Shown one piece after another: positions 22,326-31,400 of a stretch of DNA of 39,271 nt. This stretch comes from CAITSH01 sp945892985 (lineage in GTDB: Bacteria > Pseudomonadota > Gammaproteobacteria > Burkholderiales > SG8-39). Location of the stretch: contig CAMDDU010000040.1 in assembly GCA_945892985.1 (NCBI GenBank), forward strand, positions 1 through 39,271. The letters run 5' to 3'. A program made the translations under genes and the position numbers. Within the stretch, counting starts at the first letter, position 1. Every line of letters begins with the position of its first letter. The notes under the pieces are model-generated. The model was not told the DNA's origin, did not search any database, and saw nothing but the letters and a program-made list of their open reading frames with translations.

Positions 22326-24104
22326 ATGCGTACTCACTACTGCGGTAAAGTCAGCGCCGCCGAACTCGGCAAGACCGTAATACTTTGCGGCTGGGCGCAT
22401 CGGCGCCGCGACCATGGCGGGGTCATCTTCATCGACTTGCGCGATCGCGAAGGCATGGTGCAGATCGTTTCCGACCCGGACCGCAAGGAAACTTTCGCCG
22501 CCTCCGAATCGGTGCGCAACGAGTTTGTGCTCAAGATCACCGGCATCGTGCGCCGGCGCCCCGAAGGCACGGTCAACACCAACTTGTTCAGCGGCGAGAT
22601 CGAAGTGCTGGCGCATGAGATTGAAATCCTCAACCCTTCGCTCACGCCGCCGTTCCAGCTTGATGATGAAAACCTCTCCGAGACCGTGCGCCTGGAGAAC
22701 CGAGTAATCGACCTGCGCCGCCCGGCGATGCAAAAGAACCTGATGCTGCGCCACCGTGTGGCAATGGCCGTGCGCAAGTACATGGACGCCAACGGCTTCA
22801 TCGATATTGAAACACCGATGCTCTACAAGTCGACGCCCGAGGGGGCGCGTGAGTTCCTGGTGCCCTCGCGCATCCACGAAGGCGAGTTCTACGCGCTGCC
22901 GCAGTCGCCCCAGCTGTTCAAGCAGATGCTGATGATGGCCGGTTTTGATCGCTATTATCAGATCACAAAATGTTTTCGCGACGAGGATTTGCGCGCCGAT
23001 CGCCAGCCCGAGTTCACGCAGATCGATGTCGAGACCTCCTTCCTCGGCGAGCAGGAAATCCGCGACCTGATGGAGGCCATGATCCGCACCGTCTTCAAGG
23101 AAGCCATCAACGTTGAGCTGCCCGACCCCATTCCGGTGATGAAATTCGCCGATGCGATGCGCCTGTACGGTTCGGACAAACCCGATCTGCGCGTGCCGCT
23201 GGAGTTCACTGAACTCACCGATGCGATGAAGGAAGTCGCGTTCAAGGTGTTCAGCGGGCCGGCCAATGCCGCCGGCGGCCGTGTCGCCGCGCTGTGCATT
23301 CCCGGTGGTGCGACCATTTCGCGCAGCGAGATCGACACGTACACTGATTTTGTCAAGATTTACGGCGCCAAGGGTCTTGCCTACATCAAGGTCAACGATG
23401 TTACGCAACTCAATGACACCGGCCTGCAGTCGCCCATCGTCAAAAACCTGTCCGAGGCGGCGCTGCGCGCCACCATCGAGCGCACCGGCGCGAAGAACGG
23501 CGACATCATATTCTTTGGCGCCGACCGTGAAAAAGTCGTCAACGACGCGCTCGGCGCGCTGCGTGCAAAAATCGGCCACGAACGCGGCCTTGCCTCCAAG
23601 GAATGGAAGCCCTTGTGGGTGGTGGACTTCCCGATGTTCGAGTACGACGAGGACAGCAAGACCTGGGCGGCGCGCCACCATCCCTTCACCGCGCCCAAGG
23701 ACGGCCACGAGGACTATCTGTCCAATGACCAGGGCAAGGCCGTCGCCAAGGCCTACGACCTGGTGCTCAACGGCTGGGAGCTGGGCGGCGGGTCTGTGCG
23801 TATTCACCGCCAGGAAGTGCAGGCCAAGGTGTTCGGCGCGCTCAACATCTCGCCCGAAGACCAGCAAAAGAAATTCGGCTTCCTGCTCAATGCGCTGCAA
23901 TACGGCGCCCCCCCGCACGGCGGCATCGCCTTTGGCCTCGACCGGCTGGTGACCATGATGTGCGGTGCCGAATCGATACGCGAAGTCATCGCCTTTCCCA
24001 AGACGCAGCGCGGCCAGGACTTGCTCGTGCATGCGCCGACGGCAGTTCCGGATAAACAGTTGCGCGAGCTGCACATCCGTCTGCGCAACGTCGAGAAAAC
24101 CTGA
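22326..24104 (+). CDS. aspS: Aspartyl-tRNA synthetase
   Basis: The 592-residue class II enzyme charges tRNA with aspartate. The order is: an N-terminal anticodon-binding OB domain (LCGWAHRRRDHGGVIFIDLRDREG region, residues 20-45), motif 2 (FRDEDLRADRQPEFTQ), a bacterial GAD insertion in the middle, and motif 3 (GIAFGLDRLVTMMCG) near the C-terminus. The length matches bacterial AspRS. The start MRTHYCGKV is canonical, yet the upstream sequence is a pyrimidine-rich heptamer array with no Shine-Dalgarno. Betaproteobacterial AspRS is often non-discriminating (also charges tRNA-Asn); I cannot decide that here. Confidence 0.98.
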   Translation: MRTHYCGKVSAAELGKTVILCGWAHRRRDHGGVIFIDLRDREGMVQIVSDPDRKETFAASESVRNEFVLKITGIVRRRPEGTVNTNLFSGEIEVLAHEIEILNPSLTPPFQLDDENLSETVRLENRVIDLRRPAMQKNLMLRHRVAMAVRKYMDANGFIDIETPMLYKSTPEGAREFLVPSRIHEGEFYALPQSPQLFKQMLMMAGFDRYYQITKCFRDEDLRADRQPEFTQIDVETSFLGEQEIRDLMEAMIRTVFKEAINVELPDPIPVMKFADAMRLYGSDKPDLRVPLEFTELTDAMKEVAFKVFSGPANAAGGRVAALCIPGGATISRSEIDTYTDFVKIYGAKGLAYIKVNDVTQLNDTGLQSPIVKNLSEAALRATIERTGAKNGDIIFFGADREKVVNDALGALRAKIGHERGLASKEWKPLWVVDFPMFEYDEDSKTWAARHHPFTAPKDGHEDYLSNDQGKAVAKAYDLVLNGWELGGGSVRIHRQEVQAKVFGALNISPEDQQKKFGFLLNALQYGAPPHGGIAFGLDRLVTMMCGAESIREVIAFPKTQRGQDLLVHAPTAVPDKQLRELHIRLRNVEKT

Positions 24105-24116
24105 TCACGGAGCGCA

Positions 24117-24467
24117 ATGCCCATGAAACGTCTTTTATTCGGACTGCTGGCATCGTTGGTGTTGCTAACGGGCGCGATGGCACGCGGCCCGGTCGGCGAG
24201 GTTGGCCTTGCCGATTTGCCCAAAGAGGCGCGTGAAACCCTGGCGCTGATCAAAAAAGGCGGTCCGTATCCGCACAAGCAGGATGACGGCGTGTTCGGCA
24301 ATCGTGAGCGCCTGCTGCCCCAGGCCGCGCGCGGCACCTATCATGAATACACGGTGCGCACGCCCGGCGCGAAGGATCGCGGCGCGCGCCGCATCATTGC
24401 GGCCAAGGGTGTCGAGTTTTACTATACCGACGACCACTACAATTCATTTCGCAGGATTCGGGAATAA
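24117..24467 (+). CDS. Secreted barnase-like ribonuclease (N1/T1 family)
   Basis: The 116-residue protein has a signal peptide (KRLLFGLLASLVLLTGAMA) and a microbial guanyl-specific RNase domain. The catalytic triad is recognisable: Glu in YHEYTV, Arg in GARRII, and His in TDDHYNSFRRI, mirroring barnase E73/R87/H102. It would cleave RNA outside the cytoplasm. Start is ATG 24117, or ATG 24123, which is better spaced from GGAG. A barstar-like inhibitor gene follows after 2 bases, protecting the cell if the RNase folds in the cytoplasm. Confidence 0.9.
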   Translation: MPMKRLLFGLLASLVLLTGAMARGPVGEVGLADLPKEARETLALIKKGGPYPHKQDDGVFGNRERLLPQAARGTYHEYTVRTPGAKDRGARRIIAAKGVEFYYTDDHYNSFRRIRE

Positions 24468-24469
24468 GC

Positions 24470-24910
24470 ATGAGCACACTCAAAACTTTGCTTGCAGACA
24501 AAGCGCGCGCCGGGGTCTACCAGGTGGGCCCGGGCACGCAGTCAATCGAAGCGGCGGCGAAAGAAGCCGGGCTTGCCGTGTGGCGCATCGACATCGGCCA
24601 TGTGCACGACAAAACGGGTTTCACCGCCCTCGTCGCCAAGGCCATGGCCTTTCCAGAATGGTTCGGCGGCAACTGGGACGCGTTCGAGGACTGCCTTACC
24701 GACATGTCCTGGCACGAGGCGCCCGGCTATGTGCTGGTGCTTGACCACAGCAAGCATTTTGGCGCCGGCCACCGCCACGAGTTTGATACGGCGATGGAGG
24801 TGCTCGACGGCGCGGCCACCTGGTGGCAGGAGCAGGGCAAGCCGTTCTGGGCGCTGGTGAGCGGTCCCGAGGGTTGGGATGCAGGCCTGCCGCCCCTTCC
24901 CCCGGTGTGA
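24470..24910 (+). CDS. Barstar-like RNase inhibitor
   Basis: The 146-residue cytoplasmic protein contains a barstar domain in its middle. FPEWFGGNWDAFEDCLTD aligns with the barnase-binding loop and helix of barstar, keeping the Asn, two Asp and Cys (N-x-D...DC). N-terminal and C-terminal extensions make it longer than classical barstar (89 residues). It starts 2 bases after the RNase stop codon, so it is coupled to it. It would block the RNase active site until export. Confidence 0.93.
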   Translation: MSTLKTLLADKARAGVYQVGPGTQSIEAAAKEAGLAVWRIDIGHVHDKTGFTALVAKAMAFPEWFGGNWDAFEDCLTDMSWHEAPGYVLVLDHSKHFGAGHRHEFDTAMEVLDGAATWWQEQGKPFWALVSGPEGWDAGLPPLPPV

Positions 24911-24929
24911 CCTGACCTGCTACCACGCC

Positions 24930-24944
24930 GCCAGCGCCGCTGGC
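24930..24944 (+). terminator. Short hairpin after the barstar gene
   Basis: GCCAGC-GCC-GCTGGC lies 20 bases after the barstar stop codon. The T-tract is missing (CGTATAAAATTC follows). It may be a weak terminator or a 3'-end stabiliser. Confidence 0.3.
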
Positions 24945-25010
24945 CGTATAAAATTCATCAGAAATTAATCTGACTAACCCGCGGCAGATAAGGTTTTCCG
25001 GTTAATTTCA

Positions 25011-25026
25011 GTGACAGAAAAGTCAC
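25011..25026 (+). promoter_or_regulatory. Hairpin adjoining the nudB start codon
   Basis: GTGAC-AGAAAA-GTCAC is a perfect 5-base inverted repeat whose right arm ends directly before the nudB ATG, where the ribosome-binding site should be. Upstream, TCAGA (24958-24962) and TCTGA (24969-24973) form a second small palindrome. Either could influence nudB expression; no conventional Shine-Dalgarno is visible. Confidence 0.4.
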
Positions 25027-25476
25027 ATGCAACAATATAAGATCCCGCGTTCCGTACTGGTGGTGATCCATACCGCAGACCTGCAGGTGCTGCTCATCGA
25101 GCGCGCCGCAGCGCCCGGGTTCTGGCAGTCGGTGACCGGCAGCCTCGATCGCGAAGACGAGGCGCTTGCTGCAACGGCGGCGCGTGAAGTGGCCGAGGAA
25201 ACCGGCATCGACGCCACCCGCTACGCGCTCAGCGACTGGGGCATTGAGAACCGTTACGAAATTTTCAAACGCTGGCGTAATCGCTACGCCCCTGGAATCA
25301 CGCACAACACCGAGCATGTGTTTGGCCTGGTCTTGCCGGCGCCAGTGCCGGTGGTGCTCGCGCCGGGCGAGCATGTCGCGCAAGTGTGGCTGCCCTGGCG
25401 CGAAGCCGCGGCCAAATGCTTTTCCTGGACCAACCGCGACGCCATCCTGCTATTGCCCGAGAAGTTGGGCCGCTAG
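25027..25476 (+). CDS. nudB: Dihydroneopterin triphosphate pyrophosphohydrolase (Nudix)
   Basis: The 149-residue Nudix hydrolase is likely the folate-pathway enzyme that removes pyrophosphate from dihydroneopterin triphosphate. The Nudix box runs from about residue 38: G, then an acidic stretch, then REVAEETGI. One extra residue separates the Gly from the first Glu relative to the textbook box. Typical NudB segments are present: N-terminal IPRSVLVVIHT, FWQSVTG, and the C-terminal WTNRDAILLLPE. It follows the barstar gene after 116 bases; another function among Nudix enzymes cannot be fully excluded. Confidence 0.85.
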   Translation: MQQYKIPRSVLVVIHTADLQVLLIERAAAPGFWQSVTGSLDREDEALAATAAREVAEETGIDATRYALSDWGIENRYEIFKRWRNRYAPGITHNTEHVFGLVLPAPVPVVLAPGEHVAQVWLPWREAAAKCFSWTNRDAILLLPEKLGR

Positions 25477-25522
25477 CCTGGGTGGCATCAAGGTGGACCG
25501 GATCGGGAATATACTTGCGCAG

Positions 25523-27127
25523 ATGAAAATAGCGCTGCAAGATTTTCCCATCCGACGGTGGCTGCTGCTGGGCGCGCTGCTTGGAGTGGTCCTTGCCGGT
25601 TGCGCCACATTTCGTGCCGATTACCCGGTCGCGCCCTCGCATGCCTTTGACCGCCCGCGTGAAACCACCCTGGGCAAGGCGTATGCGCAGGCCGAGTCGC
25701 GCCACCCCGGGTTCTCCGGTTTCCGGCTGCTCAACAACGGTGTCAGCGCGTTGCTGACCCGCGCGGCGTTGGCGGACCTTGCCGAGCGCAGCATCGACGT
25801 GCAGTACTACATTTTCGACGCCGATGACATCGGCCTGTTCCTGATGAAACGCCTCATCGCCGCAGCCGACCGCGGCGTGCGCGTGCGCATCATCATCGAC
25901 GACTACCTCATCGGTTTTGATGACGCGACCCTGGCGCGCATCGACGCCCACCCGAACATCGAGATCCGCGTCTTCAATCCCTATCCGGACCGGGCGCGCT
26001 GGTCGCGCCCCTTGCAGATGATATTCAATCTTGCGACCCTGGGCAACCGCATGCACAACAAGCTGTTTGCCGTAGACGGCCAGGCGGCGGTCATGGGTGG
26101 GCGCAATCTGAGCAACCATTACTTTGAAGGTGAATCAGAAACCAATTTTCGCGACATGGACGTGCTCGCCGCCGGTCCGGTGGTCGCGGCGGTGCTCAAG
26201 CAGTACGACACCTACTGGAACGAGCCCATCGTCGTGCCGGTGGCGGCGTTTGGCGCCGATGCCGGCGATGGCAACGCCGCACGGGCGCTTGAAGAGGCGC
26301 AAGCGGCGTTGAGCCCTACCACCGCCGCCGGGGTGGGAGCGCAAACCGAATACCAGCGCCGCAAGGCCGAATTTGAGCGCCGTGTCCTGCGGGGCGCGGA
26401 CGAGCTGGTGTGGGCGGCGGTGCGGCCTGTCACCGAGCCGCCGGTACGCCAGTTGCCCGGCGCCGCCAAACCCTCGGCCGAGGTCGCCCGTGCCCTGGCC
26501 ATCGAGCGCCAGCGTACGCGCGGCGAATTCACCATGGAGACGGCCTACTTTGTTCCCGGCGAACGCGGCGTGCAGGTGCTCTCGGAGCTGACGGCGCGCG
26601 GCGTGCGCGTGCGCATCCTCACCAATTCGATGGCCTCAACCGATGTGCCGGCGGTGCACTCGGGTTACTCGCGCTACCGCGAGGCTTTGCTTGCCGCGGG
26701 CGTCGAATTGCACGAATACCGCGTCGACGCGCCGCGCCCCATCCCCTCGACCCAGTTGCTGCGTTTCGGTCGTTCCGATTCGGCACTGCACGCCAAGGTG
26801 GTGGTGCACGACAGGCGCGTGGTCTGGATAGGCACCGCCAATTTCGATCCACGCTCGCGGCGCATCAACACCGAGACCGGCCTGCTGATCGAAAGCGAAG
26901 CGCTGGCCGCGCGCATGCTTGAGAGCATGGAGCGCGATTTTTCGCCGGCACAAAGCTGGCGCCTGGTGCTCGAAACCGACGCGCAGACCGGAATGCGGCG
27001 CATCGTCTGGGTGGGGGAGCGGGACGGGGCACCCCTGCGCCTTAGCTTTGAACCCGGTGCCGGGGTAATGCGCCAGTTGCGCGTGTTGTTTTATTCCCTG
27101 CTGCCGGGCATCGAGGAACTGCTCTAG
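25523..27127 (+). CDS. ClsC-like phospholipase D-family lipoprotein (cardiolipin synthase-like)
   Basis: The 534-residue protein has two phospholipase D HKD motifs: H178/K180/D185 (HNKLFAVD) and H423/K425/D430 (HAKVVVHD). These make it a phosphatidyl-transferase, most like ClsC, which makes cardiolipin from phosphatidylglycerol plus phosphatidylethanolamine. The lipobox VLAGC (Cys27) after a hydrophobic stretch predicts a lipoprotein facing the periplasm. The open frame extends far upstream over nudB, but the start at 25523 is chosen because it places the signal sequence correctly; the Shine-Dalgarno is poor, so the start is not certain. It converges with the zinc-ribbon membrane-protein gene 23 bases further on. 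Confidence 0.88.
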   Translation: MKIALQDFPIRRWLLLGALLGVVLAGCATFRADYPVAPSHAFDRPRETTLGKAYAQAESRHPGFSGFRLLNNGVSALLTRAALADLAERSIDVQYYIFDADDIGLFLMKRLIAAADRGVRVRIIIDDYLIGFDDATLARIDAHPNIEIRVFNPYPDRARWSRPLQMIFNLATLGNRMHNKLFAVDGQAAVMGGRNLSNHYFEGESETNFRDMDVLAAGPVVAAVLKQYDTYWNEPIVVPVAAFGADAGDGNAARALEEAQAALSPTTAAGVGAQTEYQRRKAEFERRVLRGADELVWAAVRPVTEPPVRQLPGAAKPSAEVARALAIERQRTRGEFTMETAYFVPGERGVQVLSELTARGVRVRILTNSMASTDVPAVHSGYSRYREALLAAGVELHEYRVDAPRPIPSTQLLRFGRSDSALHAKVVVHDRRVVWIGTANFDPRSRRINTETGLLIESEALAARMLESMERDFSPAQSWRLVLETDAQTGMRRIVWVGERDGAPLRLSFEPGAGVMRQLRVLFYSLLPGIEELL

Positions 27128-27145
27128 CGCGGTGTGTCCGCCGCG
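27128..27145. terminator. Hairpin between convergent genes
   Basis: CGCGG (27128-27132) pairs with CCGCG (27141-27145) in the 23-base gap between the ClsC-like gene and the convergent membrane-protein gene. It could serve both directions, but there is no T-tract on either side. Confidence 0.3.
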
Positions 27146-27150
27146 GCTTG

Positions 27151-27957
27151 CTAGTTGTCCAGGAAAGCCTTTATGCCGGTGTAGACCGATATGCTGGCGG
27201 TGGCCGCAGGCGTGAGCGCGGAAACAATCTTGGCGATACGCACGGTCGTTTTCTGTATCCCCAACTGGCCGTCCGAGTCGGTTGTCAGCAGTTGCGCCAG
27301 AAACACGACGATGCGACTGGGTTGGGGTTTGCTGTTGATGTGGTGGTGGCGCCAGCGGCCAAGCAGCATGCCGGTGATGAGGGCAAAGGCGATGCTCGCC
27401 GCGTACTCAAGCACCTCGCGCGTCTCGCGCAGGTCCTGCGGCAGCACCGGTGTTTTGTCGATGGCGCCGGTGATGGCGCTCATTCCGATAACGGTCAGCA
27501 CCGCAACGCAGGATGCGAGCGATGCGGATGTCCAGAACCGGCGCGGATGCCACACAAACAGCGCAAAACCGAAGGGCAGTGGAATCAGCAGCGAGGCGAT
27601 GCGCAGGTACAGGGGTTTGAGGTCGTACATGATGACGATGGCAAAATGCGCCATGAGCAGCAGCAGCGCCGGTATCAACAGCGCGATCAGCGCACTGACG
27701 ACATAACTGCGCGCCTTCGAGGGCTCCGCCGATACGGCAATCGCGCGTGCCGTGGCTGCTGATTTCAATTCGGCCAGTTCGACCTCAAGTGTTGCGATGC
27801 GCGCTTCAAGCGCAAGCACCACAGGCGCCGCGGCGGCGCCTTTCTCGAGAAGATCTATTCTTTGCAGTAGCGGTTTGAACAAATACAGGTCGCGTGTGCA
27901 AACCGGGCAGACCAGCGCCGAATCGTTGATTGCAGAGATGCAATACGGACACTGCAT
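27151..27957 (-). CDS. Unknown membrane protein with N-terminal zinc ribbon and coiled coil
   Basis: I do not recognise this 268-residue protein. It begins with a zinc ribbon (CPYC at 3-6 and CPVC at 17-20). A short helical, probably coiled-coil segment follows (LEARIATLEVELAELKSAA, near 50-68). About four membrane helices then span roughly 85-205, including LIALLIPALLLLMAHF, IASLLIPLPFGFALFVW, SCVAVLTVIGMSAITGA and ASIAFALITGMLLG. The C-terminus is short and moderately hydrophobic. The ribbon probably faces the cytoplasm. It starts 5 bases after the stop of the small exported protein and is the last gene of the CHAT-protease unit. Confidence 0.75.
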   Translation of the reverse strand: MQCPYCISAINDSALVCPVCTRDLYLFKPLLQRIDLLEKGAAAAPVVLALEARIATLEVELAELKSAATARAIAVSAEPSKARSYVVSALIALLIPALLLLMAHFAIVIMYDLKPLYLRIASLLIPLPFGFALFVWHPRRFWTSASLASCVAVLTVIGMSAITGAIDKTPVLPQDLRETREVLEYAASIAFALITGMLLGRWRHHHINSKPQPSRIVVFLAQLLTTDSDGQLGIQKTTVRIAKIVSALTPAATASISVYTGIKAFLDN

Positions 27958-27962
27958 GGCGC

Positions 27963-28403
27963 TTACTTGATCACGTGGACGGTCATCACCGAACTGGTCG
28001 AACGGCCTTCGCTGTCCTTGACGGTGAAGCGGATGGCGTGCTCGCCCGCCGGCATTTCCGCCTTGGACAAGTCGATACCCTCGTCCTTGATGCCATCCTT
28101 GAGACGGTCGGTCAGGTCTACCAGCGGCGTCTTCATGTAGTGAACTTTGACACTAGCCGGATCGATTTTCGCGCCGCCGCGGGCTTCAAAGCCGACCTTC
28201 AGATCGAAGGGCGATTTCACCGTCTTGGATGCGGGGTCCGGCGAGACCATTTTGATGCCCGGCCCACGGGTGACGCCGCGGGTGACCAGACCCGGCGCAT
28301 TGGGCAGTTTCGCCTCCTCCTCGGTGATGAGGGGGGCGGCGTGTGCGCTGCTGCATGCCAGCGCGAACAGGCCGGCGGCGAGCGTAAAGGTGTGTAGTTT
28401 CAT
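27963..28403 (-). CDS. Small exported beta-rich protein of unknown function
   Basis: The 146-residue protein has a signal peptide (MKLHTFTLAAGLFALACSSAHA) and no membrane segment after it. The mature chain looks like one Ig-like or cadherin-like beta domain: SPDPASKTVKSPFDLKVGFE, then GEHAIRFTVKDSEGRST with a terminal beta strand VMTVHVI. That resembles bacterial extracellular adhesive repeats, but I cannot name a family. The ATG at 28403 follows AGGAG by 8 bases; the longer frame from 28427 is rejected. It lies between the CHAT protease gene (41 bases) and the membrane-protein gene (5 bases). Confidence 0.75.
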   Translation of the reverse strand: MKLHTFTLAAGLFALACSSAHAAPLITEEEAKLPNAPGLVTRGVTRGPGIKMVSPDPASKTVKSPFDLKVGFEARGGAKIDPASVKVHYMKTPLVDLTDRLKDGIKDEGIDLSKAEMPAGEHAIRFTVKDSEGRSTSSVMTVHVIK

Positions 28404-28444
28404 ATTTTTTCTCCTATGTCTATGCAACTGGGATCGGTCGCTAT

Positions 28445-31400
28445 TTAATCGCCGACGAGGACGAAGGGCGCCCAGAAGAGCGGGTGAGCATAACTGAATG
28501 CGGGCTTGCCATTGGCCGGGTCAAGGAAGCCTGGGCTGTCGAGCAGGCCGAGCATGGCCTTTTGCAGGGAGTCGGCCTTGGCGGTGGGGGCCCCGGCGGC
28601 GTAGCGTTTGAACAGGTCGGTCATCAGGCTGCGTGCGGCGACGCTGTCGACCGGCCAGTTGGAGACGAGCAGGGCGCGTGCACCGGCGTAAAAGAAGGCG
28701 CGGCCGAGACCGGAGACGGCCTCGGCACCGGCGCCCTCGCCCGAGGCGGTGTTGCAGGCCGAGAGCACCACCCAGTCGGCGTTGAGCTTGAGCGCGAGGA
28801 TCTCGTCCATGGTCAACAGGCCGTCGCCGTCGATGCCGGCGACATCAGGGGCGGTGAGTGCGAGCGCCGGCTGGGTGAGGCCGTTCAGTTCGCCTGGCAC
28901 CAGGCCGTGGGTGGCAAAGGAGATGATGCGCCGGTTGGCCAGGTTCATGCCCTTGACGGCCTTCTCGTTGGCGTTCTTTTGCAGCATCAGGTCCTGCAGC
29001 GGATCGGCGCCCAGGGTCTTGGCGATTTCCATCAGCTCGTCGGCGGTGTCGGGCAGGCGCGGCAAGAGCGCGAGCTCGGCCGAACTCACCTCGCTGGTCT
29101 TGGGCGCGCTGCGCAGTCGGATGGGCATGCCGCGCGTGGTGCTGGCAGAGGCGAGCAGTACCGGCGGAGCGGCCTGCTCTGCCGCCTGCTCCTTGGAGAA
29201 CAGCGGATCGCCGATGCCAAGGAACAGCCGCCGCTCGCCCGTTGGTGCGGGCGTGCGCCGCAGCGTGGTGAGCGCGCTGATCGAGGGCAGTTGCGTGAGG
29301 GCCACCTGGCGCACCAGCCAGGGCACACGCTTGTACTCCTCGAAGGGCACGGCCGTCTTGGCCGGAGCGGCACCCAAGGTGGTGGGCAGCAGCCCCAGGG
29401 GCAGTGCGCCCAGTGCGCCGTGCGGCACAACCAGCAGGTGCGAGGCGCCCTGCCATGACGCCTCGACCGGCTTGAACAGATCTTGATAGAGCCTGGCGGC
29501 CATCTCGACGTTGAAGGCGGGGATCTCATCGACCGAGGTGGCCGAGGGGTCAAGGGCGCGGCGCAGCGTCTCGACGGTCTTGCCCACCTGCGCCGAGCTC
29601 AGCGCGACGCCGGCGTAGCCCGCCTCGCCGGTCTTGGGTATGGCCCAGATGAAGGAGCTGTCCTCGCCCAGGTAGACCGACACCAGGGTCTCGCCCGCGC
29701 GCAGCGCCGCTTGCGCCTGCGCGAGGGTGACCGGTTTGGGGTCGGTCAGTTCGGCGTAGTCGGGGAAGCGTTTCTCAATGTCGCGTTTCAAATCATTGCG
29801 CTGCTTGCCAAAGAGGTCGATATCGCGGCGCAGGTCGGCGATGATCTTGGGCAGCTGCTGCTCGGGCGGCTGCGACAAGAGGCTTTTGAGCAGTTCGGAC
29901 AGGGCGTTGACGCGTCTCTGCAAGTCCTGCTCGCGCCGCGCCAGGTCGGCCAGCGCCGGGTCGCTGATGCTCGCGCGCGCGGCGCTGGCGGCAAGGGCGC
30001 GTTGCACCTGGCTGCCGCGCGCCACATCGGCGAGGCGGAAGGACTCGGCCACCGTATCGAGGCCGGCGGTGGTGATACCGGCCTTGCGCGCCGATGACAT
30101 CAGCTCGAGGTAGGACTCGATGATGTAGGTGAGGCGCTTGACCTGCCTGAGGCCGCCGGTGTCGGCGGCAATGTCGTTTCTCGCCTGTTCGATCAGGATG
30201 GGCACCGCCTTGCCGAAATCGGCGAGGGCCTCGGCCTGCTTACCCAGCTTGGAAATGGCGATGGCATGGAAGGCGCGGATCTGCGCGGTGCGGCTGTCCT
30301 TGTCGCCAAGTTGGCGCGTACTGCGATCGAGCATGCGCGCGAGCATCACGCGCGCCTCCTCGGCGCGGCTCTTCTTGAGCAAGGCGGTCGCCCAGTCGAT
30401 GTCATCGGTGGGCGAGCGCTTGGCGATCTCCGGATCGCCGGCCACGCCGGCCTTCATCGCGTCAAACGTCGCGAGCGCCTCGTCCCAGTTGCCTTCGGCC
30501 ACCAGCGCCGCGCCCAAGGCCTTGCGGCCGAATATCGAAGCACGCGCGAAGGGCGACGCCCCAGACGCCTCAGCGCTCTTCAGGGCTTCACGCGCCATCA
30601 GGCTGGCGTCCTGAAAACGGCCCTGTTCCAGCAGGATGAAGGCGAAACTAATCAGGTGGACGGCTGTATCGACCGAATTGCGCCCCACCCGCTCGAGCGA
30701 ACTCTTCAGCGATGCGCGGACGTTGAGCTCGGCTTCTCCCAGGCGACCAAGTTGCAGTAGGGTCTGTGCCAACCGGCGTTGCTGCATTTCGCTGAAGCGG
30801 ATCCAGTTCTCGTTGGTGGGCGTGTTCATATTGCGCCGCAGGCGTATTTCCTGCATCGGCTTGTCCAGCTCGCGTTCGCGCAGTACCTTGCGAAACGACG
30901 CCTCCGCCTCTACAAACTTGCCCTCGGCGGAAAACATTTCGGCGCGGGCGCGTTCCAAGGTTGACGACCAATTGTAGCGTTGGTATTGGACGGCGGGGCT
31001 GTTGGCCATTGAGCGCAGGGCCGACTCGCTCGCCGCCAGTGATTTGCGCGCCGCCTCAAAGTCGCCGCTGCCGGCATAGATCGCCGCAGCAAAGCTGTGG
31101 GTGCCGATGGGGAAGCCGCCCATGTCGCCGGGAATCTGTGCATTCAACTCCTCTAGGATGGCGGAAGCATTGACGATGTTGCCGCCGATGCCCTCGGCGC
31201 TGGCAAGCTCTTGCAACGCAAACATGGAGTAACCCTCGCTGCGCTGCATATGCTGGCGCGCGGTACGCAGGTCGGCGATCTGTTGCGTCGTGTTGCCGAC
31301 CTTGGCTGCGGCGCGGGCGCGTCCAACGTAAAAGCGCAGCAGCGTCAACCGGTCGGTGCTGGCCGGAGGCTGGGCCGCGGCTTCTTCGCGCGATTTGGCC

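Noticed and set aside
22287..24074. 595-residue open frame antisense to aspS
   Set aside because: It mirrors the aspS reading frame in GC-rich DNA, lacks a ribosome-binding site and resembles no family; aspS is certain.
25166..25522. N-terminal extension of the ClsC-like gene over nudB
   Set aside because: The added residues are in the wrong frame of nudB and would place the lipobox in mid-protein; the start at 25523 gives a normal signal sequence.
28484..29458. 324-residue plus-strand open frame over the CHAT gene
   Set aside because: Antisense shadow; the minus strand encodes the intact His/Cys CHAT domain.
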